Origin: Sphingobacterium zeae
GTDB taxonomy: Bacteria > Bacteroidota > Bacteroidia > Sphingobacteriales > Sphingobacteriaceae
Length of the DNA: 64,000 nucleotides
Assembly (NCBI RefSeq): GCF_030818895.1
Contig: NZ_JAUTBA010000001.1
Location: forward strand, 2,666,001-2,730,000
Direction of reading: 5' to 3'
The translations under genes and the position numbers were made by a program. Under the pieces are notes generated by a model. It did not search any database, had not been told where the DNA came from, and saw only the letters and a list, made by a program, of their open reading frames with translations. This document shows positions 1 to 10,400 of this stretch, in pieces (the first letter of the stretch is position 1; each line of letters starts with the position of its first letter).

Positions 1-27
1 GTAATAATACGAGCTGGTCGAAAACGC

Positions 28-175
28 TATGAGGAACAAAAAAAACCTTAAGACTGGTAGGATCTCAAGTTTTCCTAATTACTACCTATTTTAAAAGTAC
101 TATTAATACAATATAGAATCCTGTTTGGTTTTAAAAAAATAAAAAAAGGCGAGTTACCATTACTCCGCATATATG
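28..175 (+). repeat. Dispersed repeat, copy 1 (hairpin plus flank)
   Basis: The stretch matches 5548-5695 closely, and its first part matches 46055-46180. All copies hold a rho-independent-type hairpin (here stem CCTTAAG/CTCAAG at about 46-68) followed by a shared AT-rich tail with ACTACCTATTTT and AGTACTATTAATACAATAT. At 46 kb this hairpin directly follows an intact 155-aa gene, so this copy is probably the 3' flank of a lost copy of that cassette. It forms the left direct repeat around the glycoside hydrolase cassette. Confidence 0.7.
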
Positions 176-250
176 AATAAATATTATGAAGTCTTTTTCC
201 AAAAATAGTAATCACTCAGGCTCCAGTATTGATAGCGAACGGCGCGACAA

Positions 251-320
251 GTGTGGACGATCATGGAAGACCTTTTCGATAAACGTCGGTTGTCGTGAAC
301 AACTATTCTCTCAAATAAAT
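251..320 (+). pseudogene. Relic of the 3' end of an Mrr-like nuclease gene
   Basis: The stretch GTGTGGACGATCATGGAAGA and the following ~25 bases match the last codons of the intact Mrr-like gene at 51833-52696 (around 52598-52640). It then jumps to a sequence matching the gene's 3' flank (GAACAACTAT...CTCAAAATAA near 52750). The internal deletion and the lack of an open frame make this a decayed fragment. Its position after repeat copy 1 matches the order seen at 46.06-46.40 kb. Confidence 0.6.
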
Positions 321-745
321 TAACTTGTGATGAGTACGCATTGTCGGCTTGTACATCTTTAGAAGTATGGTGTTTTTGATATTAGATCATGAGAACACTA
401 GTAATTGAAACAAATAGCAAATTAAAAGTAACATTTTACGACGTTATTTTTGGCTAAGTATGATAATTTTGAAGAGTGATCCAAGACCGTCAACATGCGA
501 TTGTTTCAATTAACCGCTTTTAATTATCCAGCGGTTGAGTATATAAAATTGCGTCATCAATAACCAATTGTAAGTAGAAGATCCATCGCTACAGGATTAG
601 ATAGATACATACACACATTTGAATAGGAGAAAAAGACGGAAACTGGTTGAAAGATCGAAAAAGTATCTGTTTAATAGCAATATTTTTTCAAAAACCACAG
701 ATCAAAGGCGGTTTATTTTAGCAAAAGTATTAAACCTTATGTTTT
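321..745. other. Intergenic, no gene seen
   Basis: This AT-rich stretch of 425 bases lies upstream of the GH146-type gene. No open frame with recognisable content was found on either strand. It presumably holds the promoter of the plus-strand hydrolase genes, but no convincing TTG-N20-TAnnTTTG pair could be placed. Confidence 0.4.
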
Positions 746-3121
746 ATGAGAGCTCACATTAGATTTTTGATTTATTTATTACTCTTGAGCGGTACAGTAA
801 CAGCGCAAGATCGTCTTTACAAAACTAATTTTGCTCTAGCGGATGTTAAGCTTTTGGAAAGCCCTTTTAAGCATGCGCAGGACCTAAATGTAACCACATT
901 GCTCCATTATGATGTTGATAGGCTATTGGCTCCTTTTCTAAAGGAGGCTGGTCTGCCGCCAAAAGCTCCGAGTTTTGACAATTGGATTGATCTCGATGGT
1001 CACATTGGTGGACATTACCTTTCAGCATTGGCCATTCATTATGCTGCCACAGGTAATATACAATTGAAGATTCGTATGGAATATATGCTTTCTGAATTGA
1101 AAGAATGTCAGGATAAGCATGGCAATGGTTACTTAGGCGGTGTTCCTGAGGGTAAACATATCTGGAATGAAGTTGGGGAAGGAAATGTAAATATTGTAGG
1201 GCGTTATTGGGTACCGTGGTATAATTTGCATAAGACCTATGCCGGTCTGCGGGATGCATGGTTGTATGGGGGTAATGAGCAGGCTAAGGAGATGTTTTTA
1301 AAGCTATGTGATTGGGGTGCGCAGCTGATCAGTAAGCTAGACGATACTCAGATGGAGACCATGTTAGCAAATGAATTTGGTGGCATGAACGAGGTTTATG
1401 CAGACGCCTACCAAATGACAAGAGACGATCGTTATTTAAAGACAGCAAAGAGATTCTCACATCGGGAAATATTTGACAGTATGCGTAAAAAAGTCGATAA
1501 TCTCGACAATAAGCATGCAAATACACAAGTTCCTAAGGCTGTGGGATATCAACGTGTTGCCGAAGTGTCAGATGATATGGATTATGCTACTGCGGCGCGA
1601 TTTTTTTGGGAGACTGTAGTGGGGTATCGTTCGCTTGCATTGGGTGGAAATAGTCGGCGCGAACATTTTCCGTCCCAGAAGGATTTTTTCAGTTACATAG
1701 AAGAACGTGAAGGGCCTGAGTCTTGTAATACAAATAATATGTTGAAGTTAACCGAGGGGCTTTTTAGGATGAGACACGATGCCAGGTTAATGGATTTTTA
1801 TGAACGAGCACTTTACAACCACATTCTTTCAACACAGCATCCTGAGCATGGTGGTTATGTTTATTTTACATCAGCTAGACCCGCACATTATAGAGTATAC
1901 TCCGGTGTTAACAGTGCAATGTGGTGTTGTGTGGGGACTGGAATGGAAAATCACGGCAAGTATGGCGAAATGATTTATAGTCATCAGAGTGATAGCCTTT
2001 ATGTAAATCTTTTTGTGCCTTCGGAAGTTCAGTGGAAAGAGAAGAAAATTACGTTAACCCAGCAAGGTAATGTGCCCGTAACCGGTCAAGGCTCACTAAC
2101 TATTAATCTTGATATGCCCACTCGAATCAAAGTGTTTGTGCGGTATCCGCTTTGGGCACAGAAAGGCGAATTTAAGGTGCAGGTGGACGGGATCAATTAT
2201 GCAGATAATAGCAAACCAGGAGAGTATATTGTTATTGATCGCATATGGAAAAAAGGAGACATCGTTACATTAGATACAAAATTGAAATTTCACATCGAAG
2301 AACTTCCGTTTAACCCGGATTATGTAGCGCTATTTCGTGGGCCTATCTTAATGGGAGCAAAAGTGGGAACTAAAAATTTGGATGGCTTGGTTGCCGATGA
2401 CCATCGTTGGGGACATATAGCACACGGCCCGCTGGTTTCGCTGTTCGATAGTCCGATCCTTTTGGGAGAACGAGAGGATCTGCTAAAATTACTGAATGAG
2501 AGCCCACCGTTAAATAGCGATTCACTCCATTATAATATGAATGCAGCGGTTACAAGGGGAAATGAAAAGAATTTGATACTTCAACCATTTTATCAAATTC
2601 ATGATAGCCGTTATATGATGTATTGGCTGTCTGTAACAAAAAATAGATTTGATAATCTCCAAAAGGAAATGGAGCATAAAGAACAGGAAAAAATTGGGTT
2701 GGATCAGCGTACTGCGGACATGATCAAGCTAGGAGAGCAGCAACCGGAAGTGGACCATGTGTTGAAAGGCGAAAACATCGCCAAAGGTGTTCATCAAGGT
2801 GAGTCATGGCGTCAAACGAATAGCGGAGGTAGCTTTTCTTTTGAACTCCAAACCAATAAGAAACAACCATTAGATCTTTTAGTCCGATATTGGGGATATG
2901 AGCTTGGGAATAAGAAATTTGATATTTTGGTTGATGACAAGATACTTGTTGCGGAAGATGTCGGTAAAAAATGGGAACAGAGTAGATTTTTCGATATCAC
3001 TTATTCCATTCCCCAAGAGTGGACTAAAAACAAAACAAAGATTCGTGTTGAGTTTAAGGCGAGGGAAAACAATAGCACAGGTCGGATATTTCAAGTTCGC
3101 CTAGTTGAAAGACATCGATAA
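746..3121 (+). CDS. GH146/GH127-type beta-L-arabinofuranosidase (DUF1680), secreted
   Basis: This 791-aa protein is predicted to release L-arabinofuranose from arabinan or arabinogalactan side chains in the periplasm. Residues 1-20 form a signal peptide ending in TAQ. The glycoside hydrolase domain shows the zinc-thiolate pattern of the clan: Glu325-x-Cys327 in GPESCNTNNMLKLTE and the Cys394-Cys395 pair in WCCVGTGMENHGKYGE. These motifs look more like GH146 (BT0349 type) than GH127 HypBA1. A C-terminal beta region (about 560-791) follows. The gene lies 42 bp upstream of a GH27 gene on the same strand, and a truncated GH43 comes next, so all three probably formed one transcript aimed at an arabinose-rich glycan. 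The family call is firm; the exact linkage specificity is inferred. Confidence 0.88.
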   Translation: MRAHIRFLIYLLLLSGTVTAQDRLYKTNFALADVKLLESPFKHAQDLNVTTLLHYDVDRLLAPFLKEAGLPPKAPSFDNWIDLDGHIGGHYLSALAIHYAATGNIQLKIRMEYMLSELKECQDKHGNGYLGGVPEGKHIWNEVGEGNVNIVGRYWVPWYNLHKTYAGLRDAWLYGGNEQAKEMFLKLCDWGAQLISKLDDTQMETMLANEFGGMNEVYADAYQMTRDDRYLKTAKRFSHREIFDSMRKKVDNLDNKHANTQVPKAVGYQRVAEVSDDMDYATAARFFWETVVGYRSLALGGNSRREHFPSQKDFFSYIEEREGPESCNTNNMLKLTEGLFRMRHDARLMDFYERALYNHILSTQHPEHGGYVYFTSARPAHYRVYSGVNSAMWCCVGTGMENHGKYGEMIYSHQSDSLYVNLFVPSEVQWKEKKITLTQQGNVPVTGQGSLTINLDMPTRIKVFVRYPLWAQKGEFKVQVDGINYADNSKPGEYIVIDRIWKKGDIVTLDTKLKFHIEELPFNPDYVALFRGPILMGAKVGTKNLDGLVADDHRWGHIAHGPLVSLFDSPILLGEREDLLKLLNESPPLNSDSLHYNMNAAVTRGNEKNLILQPFYQIHDSRYMMYWLSVTKNRFDNLQKEMEHKEQEKIGLDQRTADMIKLGEQQPEVDHVLKGENIAKGVHQGESWRQTNSGGSFSFELQTNKKQPLDLLVRYWGYELGNKKFDILVDDKILVAEDVGKKWEQSRFFDITYSIPQEWTKNKTKIRVEFKARENNSTGRIFQVRLVERHR

Positions 3122-3163
3122 GACATATAATATTTTTCACCGTAAACAAATTAAATACAAAAT

Positions 3164-5191
3164 ATGATATACAGCATAAAAAAAGGAATTCTTGTCTTAT
3201 TATTGTTGTCTATGACGCAAATTGTCCATGCTCAGCATACTGTATGGTTAGACGAATTGGACCTGAAAGTAGCAACGGTGGGCCATGGGAATCCCGAAGC
3301 AAATAAGTCCGTTAGTGGAAACCCACTAACGATAGCTGGTCAAGTCTATAAACGAGGCTTTGGTACACATGCTGAAAGTTCACTTTTTATTCAGGTAGAT
3401 GGAAAAGCAAAAAAATTCACAGCATTCGTGGGATTAGACGATGCTGTGCGGGATCACGACGCCGCTGTTGAATTTATTGTTTATGGAGATAATAAAAGAT
3501 TATGGTCAAGTGGTATTATGCGACCAAAAGATGCTGCAAAGAATATTGATGTCGAGCTGAAGGGGGTTCAAAAGTTAGCCTTAGTTGTAACAGACGGCGG
3601 AAATGGTCCATATTATGATCATGCCAATTGGGTTGATGCAAAATTTATTGCAGATGAAAAGGCTATTTTCAAAACTTTTGATCCAATAGCATCAGTTCCC
3701 TATATTCTTACCCCAAAAGCAAAAGAGACACCACGTATCAATAACGCTTCGGTGTATGGTGTCAGGCCGGGGTCACCATTTTTGTTTAGAATAGCTGCTA
3801 CTGGCATAAGGCCTATGCATTTTTCGGTCGAAAATTTACCGAAAGGACTCAGTTTAGACCCAAATACCGGAATCATTAGGGGAGATATCGCGAAAAAAGG
3901 CACTTATGAGGTGAAATTAGCAGCTCGAAATGGAAAAGGCACTACTTCAAAGCAATTACGAATCGTATGTGGAGATGAAATAGCACTTACTCCAACCATG
4001 GGATGGAACAGCTGGAATTGTTTTGGACATGAAGTATCTGCTGAAAAAGTTAAGCGTGCTGCTGATGCTTTAGTCAAAAGCGGTCTTGTTGATCATGGTT
4101 GGAGCTATATCAATATTGATGACTCTTGGCAATTTAATAGGGATCAGAAAGATTCGGCTTTTGCGGGAAATATGCGCGATAAAGATGGCTATATTATCAC
4201 AAACTCTAAATTTCCCGATATGAAGGGTTTGGCAGACTATATACATGATTCGGGATTAAAGATTGGTATTTATTCCTCGCCGGGCCCTTGGACCTGTGGT
4301 GGATGTGCTGGAAGTTACGGCTATGAACGGCAAGATGCAGAACAGTATGCAGAATGGGGGATTGACTATTTGAAGTATGACTGGTGCAGTTATGGCGGAG
4401 TTATCAATCGGCCGGCCACGAGCGATCCAAAAACTGTTCCTTCTTTATCTTTTCAAGGAGGTGGAGACCTGGAGAAAGGGGTTTATCCATTTCAGCTTAT
4501 GGGAGACTATTTGAAGAAGCAACCTAGGGACATAGTTTACAATCTTTGTCAATACGGCATGGGCGATGTATGGAAGTGGGGAAATCAAGTTCATGCGCAT
4601 TCTTGGCGCACTACAAACGATATTACTGACAGCTGGGCCAGTGTGCGAGACATTGCATTGGCACAGGATAAAGCTGCTAGTTACGCAAAACCAGGTAATT
4701 GGAATGATCCCGATATGCTAGTTGTAGGGATTGTGGGATGGGGAAACTCGCATCCGACCAGACTCAAACCTGATGAGCAGTATTTACATATCAGTCTATG
4801 GAGTATCTTTTCGGCTCCAATGCTTATCGGATGTGATCTTGAAAAGTTAGACGATTTTACGTTGAACCTGTTGACTAACGACGAAGTTATAGCTGTAAAC
4901 CAAGATGCGCTTGGTCGGCAGGGTACATGTCAGCAAACGATAGGCGATCTTCGGATTTATACCAAGCATCTCGAGGATGGTAGCAAAGCCGTAGCCTTTG
5001 CTAATTTTGGACTCGAAAGGCTCAATCTTTCCTATAGCGATTTTAGTAAATTAGGGATCTATGGCAAGCAGATAATTCGGGATTTATGGCGGCAAAAAGA
5101 TATTGCTCAAATACAGACAGATACGGATGCATTGCAGCTGGAAGTTCCCGCTCACGGAGTACTATTTTATAAACTAAGCCGCACACAATAG
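3164..5191 (+). CDS. GH27 alpha-galactosidase / beta-L-arabinopyranosidase with NPCBM domain
   Basis: The 675-aa secreted protein has a signal peptide (about 1-23, ending HAQ). An NPCBM-type carbohydrate-binding domain follows (about 25-160; KRGFGTHAESSLFIQVDG), then a short putative Ig domain (about 190-270; LPKGLSLDPNTGIIRGD) and the GH27 barrel from GWNSWNCFG. The predicted nucleophile is Asp406 in YLKYDWC and the acid/base is Asp486 in RTTNDI; WNDPDML is also present. Known GH27 enzymes remove alpha-D-galactose or beta-L-arabinopyranose. The neighbouring arabinofuranosidase makes an arabinogalactan-like substrate reasonable, but the sequence does not decide between the two. Confidence 0.9.
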   Translation: MIYSIKKGILVLLLLSMTQIVHAQHTVWLDELDLKVATVGHGNPEANKSVSGNPLTIAGQVYKRGFGTHAESSLFIQVDGKAKKFTAFVGLDDAVRDHDAAVEFIVYGDNKRLWSSGIMRPKDAAKNIDVELKGVQKLALVVTDGGNGPYYDHANWVDAKFIADEKAIFKTFDPIASVPYILTPKAKETPRINNASVYGVRPGSPFLFRIAATGIRPMHFSVENLPKGLSLDPNTGIIRGDIAKKGTYEVKLAARNGKGTTSKQLRIVCGDEIALTPTMGWNSWNCFGHEVSAEKVKRAADALVKSGLVDHGWSYINIDDSWQFNRDQKDSAFAGNMRDKDGYIITNSKFPDMKGLADYIHDSGLKIGIYSSPGPWTCGGCAGSYGYERQDAEQYAEWGIDYLKYDWCSYGGVINRPATSDPKTVPSLSFQGGGDLEKGVYPFQLMGDYLKKQPRDIVYNLCQYGMGDVWKWGNQVHAHSWRTTNDITDSWASVRDIALAQDKAASYAKPGNWNDPDMLVVGIVGWGNSHPTRLKPDEQYLHISLWSIFSAPMLIGCDLEKLDDFTLNLLTNDEVIAVNQDALGRQGTCQQTIGDLRIYTKHLEDGSKAVAFANFGLERLNLSYSDFSKLGIYGKQIIRDLWRQKDIAQIQTDTDALQLEVPAHGVLFYKLSRTQ

Positions 5192-5266
5192 TTTTAAAAT
5201 AATTGTGTTACTAAATTCTAATAAAATATAATACTCACATATCACTAAAACCTATTAATCAAAAAA

Positions 5267-5545
5267 ATGATTCGCTACATATTGATTTTTATTCTCACAC
5301 CTACTTCCAAAGGAATATTTGCTCAAAATCCAATCATCCAAACAAAATATACTGCCGATCCAGCACCAATGGTTTACAGGGATACGGTCTATCTTTACAC
5401 CAGCCATGTTGAGGATGACGCGTTTGGTTTCAAAATGAAAGACTGGCTCCTTTACACGTCTACGGATATGGTCAATTGGACAGACCACGGTGTAGTGGCT
5501 TCTCTCAAGGATTTTAAATGGATAAATACCGACAACGGTGCCTAG
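5267..5545 (+). pseudogene. Truncated GH43 glycoside hydrolase (N-terminal ~90 aa)
   Basis: The reading frame has a signal peptide ending in FAQ. It then shows the start of a GH43 five-bladed propeller, with the catalytic-base Asp in ADPAPMVYRDTVYLYTSH and the typical YTSTDMVNWTDHG. It stops at TAG right after WINTDNGA, where intact family members continue for roughly 200 more residues (usually WAPxV). The stop coincides with the first base of a dispersed repeat (5548), so the rest of the gene was removed by recombination or deletion at the repeat. With only the first blade and one catalytic Asp left, it cannot be an active enzyme. Confidence 0.85.
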
Positions 5546-5547
5546 AG

Positions 5548-5695
5548 GCTATGAGGAATAAAAAAACCTTGAGTCTGGGAGGATCTCAAGGTTCCTAATT
5601 ACTACCTATTTTTGAAAAGTACTATTAATACAATATCAAACCCTATTTAGTTTTAAAAAAATAAAAAAAAGCTGAGTTGCCATTACTCCAAAAAA
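5548..5695 (+). repeat. Dispersed repeat, copy 2 with hairpin terminator
   Basis: This is nearly identical to 28-175 and shares its first half with 46055-46180. The hairpin CCTTGAG/CTCAAGG (5567-5591) probably acts as a terminator for the truncated GH43 transcript. It faces the converging SusD gene, which ends at 5799. With copy 1 it brackets the enzyme cassette as a 5.5-kb-spaced direct repeat. Confidence 0.7.
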
Positions 5696-5798
5696 ATAAA
5701 TGCTTAAAGCATGCAGTCTGCAAGAATAAAAAAGTAAATCATGTTACAAAAGTTAATCAATAAATCATTTAAAAATAGTTTAAAAGGTTATAGTTCAC

Positions 5799-7400
5799 TT
5801 AATATCCTGGATTTTGGATTAGGTTAGGTTCGACTTGAAAGCTACTCTCATGGAAAGGCCAGAGGTATTGATGTGTCAAAAATTTTCTGTCTTCTATTTT
5901 AAGCACATCAGTTGTACCGTCTGTACGTTGTCGCATATGACCTAATGCAGGTTGATTAAGAACCACTTCTGCTGTTTTCCATCGCAGGATATCACTATAG
6001 CGCAGGCCTTCACCGGCAAATTCGACCCTTCGCTCATTGCGAATTAAGTCGATCCATTCCTGTTGAGATTTTACCGTTAGATTGACATCCGCTACGCTCA
6101 TATCAAGTCCTGCACGTTGTCGAATCTGATTGATACAGCTTTTCGCTAATTCATCTACGTTATTCAACATAATTTTGGCTTCTGCATAGGTCAATAACAC
6201 TTCAGCATAACGAGCCAGCGGAAAGTACATATTACCTCCCGTCCGAAATGCATCAGCTTCATCGACAAATTTCTTAAACCAATAACCAGATCGGCTGCTC
6301 CGCAAGTTTTGATAATAGAACAGACTCTTTGAGTCATAAATATCTATTTTCTCTTTGTTGAATAGGTCGCCCTGTCCGAAAATACTAGCAGCATAGCGTG
6401 GATCTCGATTTAATTTGGGGTTGAGCTCATATTCCTGCTTACTGTATAAGGGGCATTTATCAATTGGCCGCCCTTGTAGCGTCCAATAGCTATCGACCAA
6501 CGACTTCAAAGGAACAACATAAGATTGTCCATTTCCAGTCTTATATTGTGGCGCAAGATGCTCGAAGGAATTTGTAGCAGAATTATTGTGGCTTTCCATG
6601 TCAAATTTGATGATAAACTCCTTATTGGTTTTATCTGCCTGGTAATTGAATAGGCTAGCATATTGAGGGTGAAGTTGGTATTTTCCACTATCCATTATTT
6701 CCTTCGCAAGGGTTGCGGCAAGATCATAACGTCCATTATAAAGAGCGTACCTCATGATCAACGTTTTGAAGGAGTATTTGTTGAACATATAGGCGTTTGT
6801 GGTACCTTCATTTTCAGGGAGTCTGTTTGCCACATCGTTGCTCATTTCAAATAGCTTGTCCAGTATTTCAGCTTTCGGCGTTACTGGAGGTGTAGCTTCT
6901 TCAAGGGTAACCGGTACTAGGACAAAAGGTACGTCACCCCAAACTTCAGTGATCCTGAAATAATGCCAGATTCGGAGTGCCTCTAAGATTGCTTTATATT
7001 TCTGTCTTATCGACTCATTTTCCACATAGGGAATATCAATATTAGCGATGTACGTATTGATCCGCCCCACGTGTTTATTATATAATGTCCAATAGTACTC
7101 CGCCAAGCGTGCATTGCTTGTCATATTACCATTGGCAATGACCATATGGTGGTCTGTCTCTATTCGAGCATAGGAGTTATCGCTACGACCATCTGACATA
7201 TAAAAGAGTAGGCGCCGATCGCCAGGTTCCATAAAAACATCCAAATAACTACTGTATACTACCCGGCGCAGATCTTCTTCTGTGTTGAAGAACTCGTCGA
7301 AAGATGTTGCGGTAGGATCTCGTTTATCAAGAAATTTTTCGCAGCTACTTAACGTTGCTAGCGCAATTATCAAGGTTAAAATTTTCTTTTTCATTAGCAT
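5799..7400 (-). CDS. SusD/RagB-family glycan-binding outer membrane lipoprotein
   Basis: The 533-aa protein starts with a lipoprotein signal (MKKKILTLIIALATLSSC, lipobox Cys20 counting from the first Met). A SusD-like N-terminal helical region is followed by the C-terminal RagB/SusD domain (LARYAEVLLTYAEAKIMLN, INQIRQRAGL, WIDLIRNERRVEFAGEGLRYSDILRW). SusD proteins cap the SusC barrel and capture oligosaccharides at the cell surface. The gene starts 6 bp after the SusC stop, so the pair is co-transcribed. A second Met two codons in (7394) is an equally possible start. Confidence 0.93.
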   Translation of the reverse strand: MLMKKKILTLIIALATLSSCEKFLDKRDPTATSFDEFFNTEEDLRRVVYSSYLDVFMEPGDRRLLFYMSDGRSDNSYARIETDHHMVIANGNMTSNARLAEYYWTLYNKHVGRINTYIANIDIPYVENESIRQKYKAILEALRIWHYFRITEVWGDVPFVLVPVTLEEATPPVTPKAEILDKLFEMSNDVANRLPENEGTTNAYMFNKYSFKTLIMRYALYNGRYDLAATLAKEIMDSGKYQLHPQYASLFNYQADKTNKEFIIKFDMESHNNSATNSFEHLAPQYKTGNGQSYVVPLKSLVDSYWTLQGRPIDKCPLYSKQEYELNPKLNRDPRYAASIFGQGDLFNKEKIDIYDSKSLFYYQNLRSSRSGYWFKKFVDEADAFRTGGNMYFPLARYAEVLLTYAEAKIMLNNVDELAKSCINQIRQRAGLDMSVADVNLTVKSQQEWIDLIRNERRVEFAGEGLRYSDILRWKTAEVVLNQPALGHMRQRTDGTTDVLKIEDRKFLTHQYLWPFHESSFQVEPNLIQNPGY

Positions 7401-7405
7401 AGTTT

Positions 7406-10400
7406 TTAAAAAATACTGGCACTCAGTCCGACACTGTAGGTTGCCATACGCGGATAATTTCCGTTCCCGTCATTTGTTCCAGGGCTATCGACATCAATAC
7501 GTTCGGGGTCAAGGCCTTCCCATTTCGTGAACGTGAACACATCTTGTGCATTAACATATATTCTAAAATTTTTTATGCTTTTGCCGATTTTAGGAAATGT
7601 ATAGCCAAGCTGCAGAGACTTGATGCGGAAAAAGGCTGCATTGCTAAGCCAAACATCACTGAGTAGCGTATTAGGGCTTGGGCCTGTCCATAGACGTGGG
7701 AAACGGCTATTCGGATTGTCGGGACTCCAATGGTTTGCTACATATTCAACGCGTGGTGCACCGAGGTCGTTACTATTTCCGTCAACATAAACTGGATAGG
7801 CTTCTTGCCCAATCAAGCGGCCCGTGCGCTTTCCGATCCCCTGACCCAATGCTGAGAAATCCCAGCCTTTATAGCGAAAGTCCAGATTTATAGCATAGTT
7901 ATAATGGGGAAGAGGGTCTGCCAGGTAGCTTCGGTCCTCATCATTGATAATACCATCCTGATTTTTATCTACATAGCGGATATCTCCAGGTTTTGAATTT
8001 GGCATTTTAGCAGGAGTTGCATCCACTTCCGCCTGCGTTTGGAAATAGCCATCAGACTGGAAACCATAATAATTGTTGATTGGGACACCTTTGTACCATA
8101 TTCGGTTATTATCGCCTTTAAAGATCAATCTATCGTTTTCATTGTAACCAGCTTTGAGCATTCGGTTGCGGTTATCAAAAAGCATTCCACCGATGGTATA
8201 CGAAAAATCGTCCTTTTTGTCTGACCAGCTTGCAGATAGTTCCCAACCATTATTTTCCACGGCGCCGATGTTGACTGCAGATTCAAGACTATTTGATCCC
8301 GTGAGCGGAGGAACGGCAAATTGATCATAAATAAGATCGTATGAATTTTTATGATAAATTTCAGCAGTAAAGGATAGTCTATTTTTAAATGCATTGACGT
8401 CTAGGCCCAGGTTCCATTGCTTCTGTTTCTCCCAAGAGAAATTTGGATTGGGAACACGTATTGTCCAGCCCCAGGTGTCTACAGATTCCTGCCAGAGGTA
8501 TGGCGCTACATTTTCGTTTCCTATAAGTCCATAGGAAGCTCGTATCTTAATGTTATTAACTGTTCCCGATTCGAGAATAGGTTTAAAAAAATGTTCGTTA
8601 TGTAAGTTCCAGGCGAAAGCTCCCGAGGGAAAAAATCCCCAACGATGACCAGGGGCAAACTTGCTGCTTCCGTCTGAACGTCCGGTTAATTCCAAAATAT
8701 AGCGGTTGTTAAAAGAATAATTTAGTTTACCGAAAAATGAAGCTTTGCTAATTTCTCTAAAATCAGTGAAGGTATAATTCATCACCTCTGACCCTGCAGT
8801 AAGATAAATCTTGTCTTTGTCCTGGCGGAGCTCCTTGTTGAAGTTAATCAGCATCCGTGCAGTAAGCTGGCTTTCACTAACACCTTGTGAGGCATTGACA
8901 TCATTTCCCCAAATTGCTGCCGGAGCACCATTTTCATCAAAGAACTTATAGGTCAGTCTTTTTTGTTTATTGGCCGATTTGTTAATCATGTAGGACACGT
9001 TTCCTTCAATATTAAAATTGCTGTTGATGTTATATTTGGGACGTAAGTTGATTGTACTGCGATCATACATATTGTTTTTTGTACCACCGTGTTTTATTGA
9101 AGCAATTGGGTTGATATTGTTATGCAGAATATAGTGTTCGGGAAGTTCAGAATCATAAAAAATTTGTTGCGTTGGGTTCAAGCGCCAAGCCTGTTTATAA
9201 AGGCCGTGTCCGTCATCATTTGCCAATAATCGATCTACCTGTAAACGGTGTGCGTAGAAGTCGGCCATTAATACAAATTTATCGGCGATGTTAATATTCG
9301 TATTGAAGCGGGCTGAAAACTTTTGAGTGCCTTCAATCTTATTGAGGCCATTTTCTTTTATATGGCCGAGCATTAAATTAAAAGTACCAACGCCACCACC
9401 CCCGGATATACTCGCGTTATTATTAATCGCTGTCGAAGTCCGTTCCATGACCTGATCGAGCCAATTGACCTCCTTTAATTCTCCGGAGGCATATTGGTTA
9501 ATTGTTTCTTCGGGGTAGATTGCAGGTTGACCCTGTTGGATTAAGGTTTCGTTTCGCAATTTCATGAAATCGACAGCACCGACAAATTTCGGAAGATCAA
9601 TCGGTTTGTTGACTGCAAACCAGTTGTTGGTAACGACTTTAAATTGTCCCGTCTGTCCACGCTCCGTTTCGATGATGATAACACCATTTGCACCACGGGA
9701 ACCATACATGGAGGCTGAGGCGGCATCTTTTAAAACGGTAATGCTTTTAACCTGATTGGGGTCAATGTCGTGGATGCTCTGTTCCATACCGTCGACGATG
9801 ACCAAGGGATCTGCATTTTGTAAGGTACTTATTCCGCGAATAGAGATGGTAGCCGGAACACTTCCTGGCATACTGTTTCCGCGCATCATTGTGACTCCTG
9901 GGATCGTTCCTGAAAAAGCATCTTGCATTTTAAAAATTGGGCGATTTTTAATTTTCTCCATATCCATTTGGGATACGGAAGATGCAATGTGTTTTTTGTC
10001 TACTTCGGAGAAGCCAACAACCACAACTTCATCAAGTCCCACTTCATCCGCGTCCATAATAACATTGAGCTCCGATTTATTGTTAATCGGGATTTCCAGC
10101 TGCTTAAATCCGACAGCACTAAAAATCAGGGTTCCTTTTTTGCCATCGGGGAGTGTCAGTTGGAACTCTCCTTTCGTATTCGACGAAGTTCCTGTATTGG
10201 AACCTTTTAGCAGGATGCTGACAGCAGACAATAGATTTCCCTTCGTATCATGTACTTTTCCTTTTATGACTTGTTGCTGCAGATTGGATATGCCGGAGGT
10301 ACTTTGTTCTGGCAAAGAAATATCTTCATTTTTACGCTTGATAACAACAGTGCCACGATGTAACATGTAATAAAAAGCGCTACTCTTGAAAATTTGATCC

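Noticed and set aside
867..1259. 130-codon minus-strand frame at the start of the GH146-type gene
   Set aside because: Fully antisense to conserved glycoside hydrolase sequence; composition (His/Tyr-rich) is that of a shadow.
9756..10370. 204-codon open frame on the plus strand inside the SusC gene
   Set aside because: It is antisense to the conserved plug and regulatory domains of SusC, has Ser/Pro/Ile-rich composition typical of a shadow frame, and no domain.
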